The notes below the pieces were generated by a model that did not search any database, had not been told where the DNA came from, and was given only the letters and a program-made list of their open reading frames with translations. A DNA stretch of 64,000 nucleotides, taken from NCBI GenBank assembly GCA_019096065.1, contig JAGUCH010000004.1, positions 6,138,001 through 6,202,000 of the forward strand. Direction: 5' to 3'. Shown piece after piece: positions 1 to 10,421 of this stretch (position 1 is the stretch's first letter; every line of letters begins with the position of its first letter). The translations under genes were made by a program, and so were the position numbers. This stretch comes from Paracyclopina nana. Taxonomy: Eukaryota; Arthropoda; Copepoda; Cyclopoida; Cyclopettidae.

Positions 1-2
1 TT

Positions 3-1429
3 GCATTCATCGAGTATCCTTGCCCAGCATATAAAAATCCTGCGGACTATTATCGTAAGTCATTCCCGTCATGGTATCTGTTTTTCCCATATGTTATTCT
101 TTTGCTGTTCAGTTGACCTTGTGACTCTGGACGACTTGTCAGCGGAAGCCATGGTCGAGTCCAGCCAAAGGATTGAGCAAATGGCCGCAGCCTTTAAGCG
201 CAGGGCTGAACCTTTGAGCGATCCGGGACCCCCAGCAATATTACCTCCAAAGATCAAACGCGCAAACTTCTTTGTCCAAGTGCTTGGACTTGTCATGTAA
301 GCTCTTGTAGCCACTGCTAAAGTGAATGGAGGGACCAAGTTTCTCTTTGCATTGCAGCCAAGCCTCCATCTACATGTTCCCGTTCAACGTGATTAATTGG
401 GCCAAACTGGTGCTGCTCTCAGGTGTGATGTCTGTTTGCATCGGTGGCGCCTTTTTGGGCATACGCTCCAAATACTGGGACGGGCTTTGGCAGAAAGATC
501 CAATTTTCGAGCAAGATAACATCAATGACCGGTTAGGGTTCCATCATGTGATTATGGCTGTGGGCATTTGGCCCATGATTTTAGCCATGATTAGCAACGC
601 TTGGCAAGAGAAACGGCCCGTTACGAGAGACGTCGAGGATGGACTCTACTCCAAATTCTCCTACATCGTTACCAAGGTATACTGCAACTACTCCGGCTGT
701 GATTGGAGCTCATAAATAATAATTGCTCGCTATCTGCGCTGTTTTCAGACGATTTATGGGATGCCAGCGGCGGGTGGCGTTTTCTTGGCCTATATCGTGC
801 CAGCATATCTGCTCTGTGGCCTGCATACAAAGGGGGATCTCAACACTATCACGCACTACATAGGTAATGTGATAATGATGCATTAGTATAAGGCAATATT
901 CCATCTTTTCTTGGTAGGCTACATGCTTCTCTACTTATTGGCTGTCAGGAGTGTGGCCCTTTCTATGGCTCATCTTCTGTCCTCGAGACATTTGGCAGCA
1001 GCCCTCACAGGGCTTTGCGTCACTGCCATGGCATTAGTGTCTGGATACGTGATCCACCACGAGGATGTGGGATATTGGGCCTCGTGGCTCAAATATGCCA
1101 CTCCACAGTGGTGGATGGAGCATCCCATTGTGCAAGATGAGCTCCAACCCATTGAACACTTTAGGTGCACTGGAAATCCAGTCATCACCACAGATATCAT
1201 AAAGCAGGTTCCCTGCGGTCTACCGACTGGAACCGAGGCCGTGCTTTATTACGACCTCACGCCCAAATTCGTGACGCAAACGAGCGAGTCGGTGTGGTTC
1301 TCGCCACAAGCTGTTCCAATTCTTATTACCATTCTTTTCTTCATACTCTTTCAATTGCTGGACATTGTCTTCTTCCTGGGAAGAAGGCAAGAGTCCAACC
1401 AGTCGCGAGCCAAAAAACACAAAATGTAA
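3..1429 (+). CDS. ABCG-family half-transporter, C-terminal part (partial at window edge)
   Basis: Exons 3-54, 113-296, 358-676, 749-863 and 918-1429, all joined by GT-AG introns with frame kept; the 5' part lies outside the window. The first visible residues, YPCPAYKNPADYY followed by LDLVTLDD, match the stretch after the nucleotide-binding domain of ABCG5/ABCG8-type sterol transporters. The rest is the transmembrane domain, with hydrophobic helices around VLLSGVMSVCIGGAFLGI, HHVIMAVGIWPMILAMI, the GGVFLAYIVPAYLL stretch, and a last helix (ILITILFFILFQLLDIVFF) before a basic tail KKHKM. The loop before the last helix has two cysteines (FRCTGN and VPCGLP), as in extracellular loops of the family. 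Such half-transporters dimerise and export sterols or other lipids. The subgroup call (ABCG8-like) rests mainly on the PCPxYxNPADxY motif; the substrate is not inferable. Confidence 0.85.
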
Positions 1430-1468
1430 CAAGCGCTGCTCAAAAATATAGAGAGTATTATTGCTAAG

Positions 1469-3948
1469 CTACTCAAGCCTCATTTTTTGCAAATTGTCCG
1501 CGATAATGAGCTGGCAACCAGTGGCAGCCTTTACGTCATCCACAGTGAAGCCCTCGCCAATTTCTGTCAGAGTCATGCCCTTCTTTGGGTCGATTTCAAA
1601 CACACCCTAAAGATGGTTCTGCTTTTGAGAAGCCACTTCAATTGGGTAGACCAAAAGCTAACTTACCATTTCGGTGATGATCATGTCCACACAGGCCTTG
1701 CCAGTCAAAGGTAAGTTGCACTCCTCCAAGATCTTGTGCTTGCCACCCTTGGCAGTGTGTTCCATGGTGACAATGACCTTCGTTCCAGCAGCAGATACCA
1801 AGTCCATGGCACCCCCCATGCCCTTGACCATTTTGCCAGGGATCATCCAGTTGGCAAGGTCGCCAAATCTGGACACTTGCATGGCCCCCAAAATGGTGAC
1901 ATCGACATGCCCACCTCTGATCATTGCGAAGCTATCATCGCTGGAAAAGTAGGAAGCTCCAGGCAGAGCTGTCACAGTTTGCTTGCCGGCATTGATGAGG
2001 TCAGGGTCGACTTCATCCTCTGTAGGGAAAGGGCCCAGTCCTAGAATTCCATTTTCTGATTGTAGATGCACTGTCATTCCCTCAGGAAGAAAGTTTGAAG
2101 CCAGCATAGGCATGCCAATGCCCAAATTAGCGTACATTCCATCTTTGAACTCGAGGGCAGCTCTCCTCACAATATTTTCTCGCATTTTTGCGGCTGGACT
2201 GTCAGGCTTGTCAGAAGTGGAACCGCCAGGCTTGGTTAAAGTCAACCGCTGCACATGGAAAGAATTGTACTTTTATTAGTGGGAAAATAATATCAATCAA
2301 AGTGGTTTAAATCAAAGGATTTTGACAGCAATGCGCGAACCTGCAGCAAATATACAGTCTGTCGGTTCAAAATTGGACGGTACGGGAATCTAAATTTTGT
2401 GTCACATATTCAAGAAATACAGGACTTTAAAATGATATCGTTGGAAAGACTGAGTCTTTTCCTATCTTTTTTGTAAAAAAAAGAAAATATCAATTTAAAC
2501 GGGAAAAAACCGAGAAAATTTACTTTTCCCAAAGCAACCCAGAAAATTGTAACCAAAAAAACTGATGCAGAATTCATATTAATATTTTTCATTTTGTTAG
2601 AAAACAAAAAAGATACAATACCCATTACGCCTCGAAATTCGTAAATTCATAACACAAACTTTTGATTCCCGTTCCATCCAATTTTGAACGGTCAGACTGT
2701 ATACGTACAAATATTTATTTTTAATTATAATTCTACCCCCATTCATTCAAGAAATTCATATTTAAAGAACGGGTATTAAAAGATTTATTAATAAAGAGCG
2801 CGCTTATAGCTGACCTTAGTTGCCAAAGAAGTTAAGATAGGTTTTTAGAAAAAATAAAAAAAAAATACTCTTATCACTTATTAAGCAAAAGTCATTTGAA
2901 ATAATAAAAAAGTTATTTATACCTCAATCCTCTTCTCGAATTTCTCTCCTTTAAGAACCTTGTGCACATAAATCGAGGGAATGTGAACGTGCTCGGGTGG
3001 AATTTCGCCAACCTCTACAATCTCCTCGACCTCTGCAATGCAAAACTTGGCAGCTTTGCACATGGGAGGGTTGAAATTCATTGCGGTCTTGCGAAAAATC
3101 AAATTTCCAGCCTTGTCAGCCTTCCACGCTTTAACGAGAGCAAAATCACCCGTTATCGACTCCTCCATTATGTAGTTTCGACCATTAAAGACTTTATGTT
3201 CCCTAGGTTCACTTGGAATTTCTATAGAGCCATCTTTTGCATATTTAATGGGAGAGCCTCCTTCGTGCACCAAGGTTCCAAAAGCAGTTGGTGTGAAGAA
3301 CGCAGGAATGCCAGCTCCCCCAGCTCTGATTCTCTCCGCCAAGGTTCCCTTTTTTCAAATCAAAAGGAGAAAGTTGATGCTAGCTTAATTGCGTATCGAA
3401 AAATTGTGAGTTTACTTGAGGAGTGAGCTCAACTTCCAATTCGCCACTCAAGTATTGTCGTTCAAACTCCTTGTTTTCGCCAACGTAAGATGATATCATC
3501 CTCTTGATGAGCCTCTGTTTCAATAGCAGGCCAAGTCCAAAATCATCAACACCAGCATTGTTGCTGACAACTGTCAGATTCTTGGGCTTGGTCTCCAAAA
3601 GCCCGCTGATCAAGTTTTCAGGTATGCCACACAGACCAAAACCTTAACATAGAATACTGACATTCACATAATTAACAGCCATGACAACAACTAATGTCAC
3701 CTCCAACCAAGAGTTTGGACCCATCAGGAATATCCTTGACGGCTTCCAGAGGTGAATTGCAAAATTTGGGGGCATTTTTAGAGGAAGATGTTGAGAAGCT
3801 CAAAAAGGGCAAACACTTGAAAAAATGAATTTGATGAACGAAAAATAAAAGTGTCAGCATTTTCACACACCTTGTAAGTCGTCCTCGATAGATGAACATT
3901 CCAATTCTGCCTCAAAAACGGAGTCAGCCCTTTCGAAAGTAGTGTCAT
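1469..3948 (-). CDS. OXCT1: Succinyl-CoA:3-ketoacid CoA-transferase, mitochondrial (SCOT)
   Basis: Transfers CoA from succinyl-CoA to acetoacetate, the committed step of ketone-body use in the mitochondrial matrix. Six exons on the minus strand: 3948-3871, 3815-3701, 3642-3416, 3348-2923, 2248-1667, 1606-1469. They give 521 residues, against 520 for the human enzyme. The first exon is only 26 codons and, with exon 2, encodes a basic, Ser/Thr-rich transit peptide ([16 protein letters not shown]...). Subunit-A-like half: [31 protein letters not shown] and [16 protein letters not shown]. Subunit-B-like half: [14 protein letters not shown] and then [11 protein letters not shown], whose Glu (about residue 347) is the CoA-binding catalytic residue of the family. 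The linker between halves is Ser/Pro-rich. The start lies 240 bp from the NOL7-like start on the other strand, so a shared bidirectional promoter is likely. Confidence 0.96.
2249..2922 (-). other. AT-rich intron of the SCOT gene
   Basis: 674-nt intron between SCOT exons 4 and 5. It is AT-rich with A- and T-runs; I see no coding exon or repeat in it. The acceptor ends TGTGCAG on the minus strand and the donor is GTATAA. Confidence 0.8.
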
Positions 3949-4187
3949 GGTTAAGTCAGCAAAAAATTAACTGAGAACCAGAAAACTGAGAAAAGACGGA
4001 ATATTCCTGCAGCCTGATTAGTTGGAAAAATATCCGTCAATCTGATTGGTCAAAAACTGGAACGTTACCTTAAAAAGGATTAGGCTATATAACATAGCTC
4101 AGTTGTAGCTAGCGCTCCACTAATCGAAACAAAAACAAAAACAAATTCGAAGAGCCCATGTGATTGCCCAAATTGCTTCAACAAGGA
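3949..4187. promoter_or_regulatory. Divergent promoter region between SCOT and the NOL7-like gene
   Basis: Only 239 bp separate the two start codons, so both promoters and 5' UTRs must lie here. Near 4042-4060 there is a CTGATTGGTC stretch (inverted CCAAT box), and GCTATATAAC near 4084-4093 could be a weak TATA element for the plus-strand gene. Seen: spacing and motifs. Inferred: shared regulation. Confidence 0.5.
4158..4163 (+). promoter_or_regulatory. Start-stop minimal upstream ORF (AUGUGA) before the NOL7-like CDS
   Basis: The sequence CCCATGTGATTG places an ATG immediately followed by TGA 24 nt before the main ATG at 4188. If the transcript starts upstream of this point, a scanning ribosome would initiate and terminate on adjacent codons, a class known to stall or divert scanning ribosomes. 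The transcript start is unknown. Confidence 0.4.
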
Positions 4188-4860
4188 ATGAAGATGTCCG
4201 ACTACGACAGTGACGACGCTCCCGATGCAGTTGATTTTTCAACCTCAAAGTCTTTGGCATTACAAGAAGTCAAAAACGCAGCTGAGGCCGTGAGAAAGTC
4301 GAAAGAAAAGCGAAAGGAGGATCGAAAGAAACGAGAGGATCAGTTCATGTAAGCTTGCAAATCTTTTCAAGTTCTCTACTTTACATCGTGTTCCTTTTTT
4401 CAGCCAGCAAAAGCAGGCAAAGGCCGCCAAATTGGACGATTTGAAGAAAAATGCGCCCACTGATGACATCTTTGACAAACTGCCTGAAAAATTCGAGCGT
4501 AAACAGGTTGAAAGAAGTGCAAAGGCTCCCACTTTGACGCAGTTCGTGGAAGCAGATGCTGACATCTTCGACGAAGAGCTGGAAGAGGAATTGGACGGGG
4601 TCAATGATGACTTTATCAGTTTTCATCCCACTACAAAGCGTGTTAAAGTTCGGGTTGAAGAGCATGGAACCTCCAAGTTCCAAATAATGTCGTCAAACGA
4701 TCAAAGACAGTCTCTTCACATTTCAAAAAGCGTGCTCAACTTTCGCAAGGCCAAGACATACGGTAAGCTCTCCAAGGTCAAACGAGAATCAGCCCAAGAA
4801 AGAGCTCATAGGCTCACGAAGCTACAGCTAAGTGGCAAAAATGTTAAATGTAAAAGCTAA
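4188..4860 (+). CDS. NOL7-like nucleolar protein
   Basis: Two exons, 4188-4348 and 4404-4860, with a 55-nt intron, encode 205 residues (human NOL7 is 257). The N-terminus is acidic (MSDYDSDDAPDAVDF), followed by a Lys/Glu-rich segment likely to form a long helix (residues about 20-75) and a C-terminal block with RQSLHISKSVLNFRKAKTYG. The acidic-aspartate start, the KRKEDRKKREDQF segment and the C-terminal pattern match the NOL7 family, which in animals associates with the small-subunit processome. The gene could start at 4188 (MKMSDY) or at the next ATG, 4194; both are in frame. The polyadenylation signal AATAAA (4859-4864) overlaps the TAA stop. I am fairly but not fully sure of the family. 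Confidence 0.72.
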
Positions 4861-4864
4861 TAAA
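4859..4864 (+). terminator. Polyadenylation signal AATAAA overlapping the stop codon
   Basis: The hexamer AATAAA shares its first two bases with the TAA stop (4858-4860) of the NOL7-like gene, so the 3' UTR would be very short (about 20-40 nt). Confidence 0.6.
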
Positions 4865-5103
4865 GTTGACATAAATCAGTTCACTTTATTCTTGCTAACA
4901 CATTCGAATTTTATCACTATTAAGGCAAAACTTAATATTTGAAAGTAAATCGTTCATAAATAGAGATATATATAAAGCACTTTTCCAATACGTCCCATTC
5001 ATGGTATAAAATAATAATTAAGGCTTTTTGATCCATCTTGTGTTTTGACTTCAGTTTGTATAATAATAGTTCGAGTTGGCCGATTTCTTCATCTGACTGA
5101 ATC

Positions 5104-6788
5104 TCAGTTGCCTTTCTCCATTTCCACAACTGTCGTGGTAGCCATAAAATCCTGAGAGGAAAAAAAGTAGGTTATTCCCCCTCCCACTGTGGCTTATAGC
5201 AAAATGCTCACGCATGAGCAGAAAGCAATATCGAAATGGAGAAATATTGGAGAATGAAGCATTTCCCTGAAAAGTAATCAGTACCTGATCACTATGATGT
5301 TCACGCAATGACATGGCAACTGCCATGGCATATTCGGGCGGAGATTCGCAGCCCAGGTCAATTTTCACATCTCCAGGTGCAGTGGGAGCAACTAAGTCCA
5401 GTTGATGTTGCTTCGTTACCTCATCGTAAGCAGGGGGTGGTGAAGGGGGTCTCTCTTGTCTTTGTGGTGGCAGCTCGTCTGCAGAAGCACATACGAAATG
5501 ATATGACACTAATGATAAAATGAGGATCAAAAAGAAGAGTGTATTAGTACCTGTGGGGGGTAACGGAGCGCTGGCCACGAGCCTGGCCATAATACGATGC
5601 TCCTCCATGAGATTCTTCCTGAACTGGAACACGACCAGCCAGGAGAACATGTGCACAGCTCCAAGGACGCCAATGCCAGATAAGGCCGAGATGAATTCAG
5701 AGTGGTTCAGTGACGTCCTCAGGTGTCCAAAGAACAGCATCAGGGCAATGAGGACCTAAATTAGCTAGTATAGTTGCAGATCGTGAAAGCACTTCTAGAT
5801 GCTGCGTCTACATAAGTAATGATAGTAGTAGTAGTAGCAGAGAATATAGTTTTCTTTGGCTGAAGAGAAAGGCTGTTTTGAGCAAATTTCGAAAAGTGTC
5901 GTCGTGGTGGTGGAATATGTGTTGGGGGAAAAAAGAAAGAAGGCCTTGGTGTTTTGTAAGTGGGTCATACACAATATGCTCGTTTTTCGCTGCATGTTCT
6001 TACCGTCGAAGTGAGCTGCAATTAAGAAAGAAGGACATATGTTTAACGTGGCCAAACTGAAAGTAATTTTGGGGATTTTTTTCCAACGTGTGCAATTTGT
6101 ATGTCGATTATCCTTTCTTGTTGCACTAGTAATGATACTTTGGGAAATCGGGGAGAAAAAGCTCGTGTTTTGCAGTGCTCCTAATTGCCCAAAGCTAAAA
6201 AGCTTGTTTTCCTTCGTGTAGAAAGTCATCCTTCAAGTAAGGGCAAAAAAGAGGACGAGAGTGAGAAACCCGATAAGAATTTGTTTGTATCCAAAGAATT
6301 CAGCCCTCGCTCTCTTTACGTAAGTTACGTAAGATACGTAAAATGTATATAGTATTTGTGATTGCATTCTGCAGAAAACTCACGAGAAAGACTGCGATGA
6401 TGACTGCATTGGCCCACAACCACGGCACCAAGTGATTGGGGATTTTCTTCAATGCTCCCCACACGAGAATTGCATCGCAGACAATTTGTAATGTGAATAC
6501 CACCAAATAGCTAATATCTAGGTTGGTCACAGCCTCGCCAGGATGGCCCCAACTGCTTTGGATAGCAGGCGACGTCACATATCTGAAAATGCCCATATTT
6601 CACTACTGTCTAAAAATCCTTAAATATGGCTATTTTGATGCTTACGCGGAAAATGCAGCTATATTAACCAGGCTGTTGAGGATGCCAGTGATAACTGCGC
6701 CCGTTCTGAGCGTGAGGCAAAAGCAGCACCGATTATCGACGTATCCTGCATACTGATCCGATGGCACCGGACTCGATATTGAAGTCAT
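5104..6788 (-). CDS. LAPTM4/5-like lysosomal four-transmembrane protein with PPxY motifs
   Basis: Five exons on the minus strand: 6788-6646, 6582-6384, 5755-5551, 5478-5285, 5151-5104, giving 262 residues (human LAPTM5 is 262). The N-terminal RCCFCLTLRTGAVITGIL matches the conserved Cys-rich start of LAPTM proteins (RCC...C..RTG). Four hydrophobic segments follow, including ISYLVVFTLQIVCDAILVW, WANAVIIAVFLVLIALMLFF and GIGVLGAVHMFSWLVVF. The cytosolic tail carries two PPxY motifs, PPAY (within SPPPAYDEV) and PPEY (within ESPPEYAM). In LAPTM proteins such motifs recruit Nedd4-type ubiquitin ligases for sorting to lysosomes. Intron 3 (5756-6383) is 628 nt with no feature recognised. The closest vertebrate paralogue cannot be decided by eye. 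Confidence 0.8.
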
Positions 6789-8704
6789 TGCTGCTGTGAA
6801 TCAGGACTTTCCCCAAAACAAGGATGAGGAGGACTGGAGAGTCTTTTTCGTAGTATGTATGTAGATAGCTTGCGTCGCCGTCGTAGTCTTCTATCGCAGT
6901 TGCCGCCGTCGCCGTCGTTTTAACTGCTACAACTTTTTGTTGGCGCTTCACCAGATTCTATCTTATGCACTGAACTTTGCCAAAAAATGCAAAGTATCAG
7001 GTGCAGTTTAAAGCTTGGACGGATTTCCCACGAGCATCTATTGATCGGCAGATGAATATGATGAAGAGAGGAGCGCAAGTCAAGGCCAAAACTGATGATG
7101 ATGATGACAATGATGTGGGCTGCTTTCTAATGTCAATGTCGTCCTGATCGCCAGAGAGTCAGAAGGACACTGAACTGAATAATGAGAGTAAAATGAGCTC
7201 TTCTCATTGAATAGGAAAAACTGAGCACGGTTTTTATGATGCTGCTGGTATGGCCTCTAAGGACATACTGCGTTGGTGGAAGAGCCTCTGGCTCGCGCTT
7301 GCTCCTCGCACCTACAGAGTCTCTCTTTTATTAGAGTCATGCTATAATATCCATTCTTACTTTTGCGCCGCATACATCACTGTCGAATAAAAACGCTGAA
7401 TTTTTGGTGATGACGTTACATGAGGTGACAAAATTCCAACTTCTGATTGGCCCTGACAAAATTGCTCTTGCACCACATTTTTCTGATTGGTCTTCTCAAA
7501 AAGATTCTTAATAACGGAACAGTGATAAGGGGCCTTATCATTGTTCCTGTCATGCATTTGCCAACCCACAGATATTTTTAAAAACTAATTTCTTCGCTTT
7601 CTCATGTTATTCCTCATAATTTGTTCCATCCATGAAATATTTTTAAAAGACTGAGCTTCCCATTATTTTTAACCCAGCAGGTATCCGTTTTACCGCAATT
7701 TTCATAGCGTGCATATCTGGCCTCAATTTATAGCAAATATTTGAAGTTTTTGAAAATTAAGGCTGAAATCGGATTTTGTACTAAATGAATCATGGAATCG
7801 CGTCAAAAACTTCAGGCCTCATCGTGTCAGTTAGGAAAATACAATTTGGGAATCTGGAAAAAAAATTTTCAGACCCCCCCTGTATTTTTTAGTATATACT
7901 AGCCAAAGTCCCCTAGAAGTAGTATAGAGCTGCTCTTCGGCCTTCGCCGCATTAAAACATGCCCATGCCGCGCCTTTCCTAGCTAGGCTATCTAACCTTC
8001 ACCGTCGAAGTATGCGAGTTCTTCTTGCTTTCTCAATCATTCCTTGCTCGCTTTTTAGCAGCCGTCACGACAAAGGCGAGCGTGTCCTTGGCATACATGC
8101 CTTTCCTCCCCTCACAACGCTGACACTGAAAGTCTGTGGCCTGAACTCCCCGCTAAAACATCGCAGCTTTCGAAAGCTGCCGAAAAAAGCATATGCTTGC
8201 TACATAGTAGCTAGCTACCCGCTAAGAATGATGCATGCCTAGCGTGGTGCTACAATTTTCCGTGATGACTAATCTGTCTACTCATCATAGAGGGTCAGAG
8301 GATTACAATTACTATTATGCAAATGGCTGATCTCGCCGTAATTACTGAAACCCCTTCTCGCGAGAGCTCTTGTGCAGATTGACCCAGATTGACAGATTTG
8401 GTCGCAGAATGCATTGTCCCAGCAGCATTCATAATAATAGCTGCGGTAGTACCAAAAACAGAATAAGATGTGTGAATGTGAATGAAACGCTCAAAATTCA
8501 GCAGATTGAAATCAAAAGTCAAGTTAATTTTGTGAACAACTCCAAATTTAAAAATCGAGAATTTCAAGAATTTTTTAAAGCAATTTTGCACAGTCGTAAA
8601 ACGGACCCTAGCATAGTATATTTGTTCCATATCCAAAGTTCGATCCTACTATAAGTGGCACCAACAAATCTCGACGGAGAACAAGGCATATGTGTGTTTG
8701 TGGG
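6789..8704. other. Intergenic region between LAPTM-like gene and Rab18
   Basis: About 1.9 kb with no convincing gene. The part next to 6789 is the likely 5' UTR/promoter of the LAPTM-like gene, with GCC/GTC trinucleotide runs at 6875-6925. Two inverted CCAAT motifs (CTGATTGG) lie near 7443 and 7483, beside a near-perfect palindrome (listed separately). ORFs here are short and lack family features. The left end past 8640 should hold the Rab18 3' UTR. Confidence 0.6.
7516..7547. repeat. Near-perfect 15-bp inverted repeat with GATAAGG core
   Basis: GGAACAGTGATAAGG (7516-7530), two spacer bases, then CCTTATCATTGTTCC (7533-7547). The arms pair at 14 of 15 positions. The same core palindrome, GATAAGGCCTTATC, recurs 59-72 bp upstream of the EPS8 start (14495-14508). 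Confidence 0.75.
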
Positions 8705-9687
<983 letters not shown>

Positions 9688-10421
9688 GTTGAAATCCCTC
9701 ACTGTTTTCACCACGTTACTTTCGCCGTAAATTAAAACTTCAGTAATTATGTGGTTGTCTCGCTAAAACGCGTCACTTTAACAATTCCTTCAAGTGCCTT
9801 CTGAACCTTTTTTGACGCAATAGTTTATCTTACCAATGACGTGTCGAAATATGGGTCTAAACTACTTATGACGAGCTTCTAACTTTGAATATGTGAAAAG
9901 AATCTAGGAATTATAAACTATTGTTACCTTTTAAAAATGGACTGTTTTAGTTTATTTTGTTTTGTGATGCTACATTGCATGCAAAGGTTTTGAAGCATTC
10001 AAGATTGAGCACGGGGTGCCTTAATTTTCTTATTTCGTTGCTCTAGAAATCACCGTTTATGTTCGCAATACAGCTGATTTTTGAGCACTGTTCAGATTTC
10101 ATTCAACAGTATTTATGAGTCGAGCTCATAAGTCTAGGGCAATTTTTTCAAAGCACTTGTTGTTTCTTCAGTTAATTAATTTTAAACCACGTAAGGTTTG
10201 CATGCATACATTGATTTTATTGTACTTTGAATTAAATGGTTAGCATTTAGTTTAGTATCATTAGCAAAGTAGGTCATTTTGTACCCAAAAAAGTTGGCTT
10301 GTGCTCAAAGCCATTTCCCGACAAAATAAAAACAAAACCGCGTTTACTTATTGTCGATCATGCGGAATATGGGCGGTACATTTTTTACATTATTACATTT
10401 TCCTGGTTACAACTTGCTAAA
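9688..10421. other. Divergent intergenic region, Rab18 / Myb-domain gene
   Basis: 734 bp holding both promoters. It is AT-rich; I see no clear TATA box, RNA gene or repeat. The open frame continues upstream of 10422 to about 10299 but without an ATG. Confidence 0.6.
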
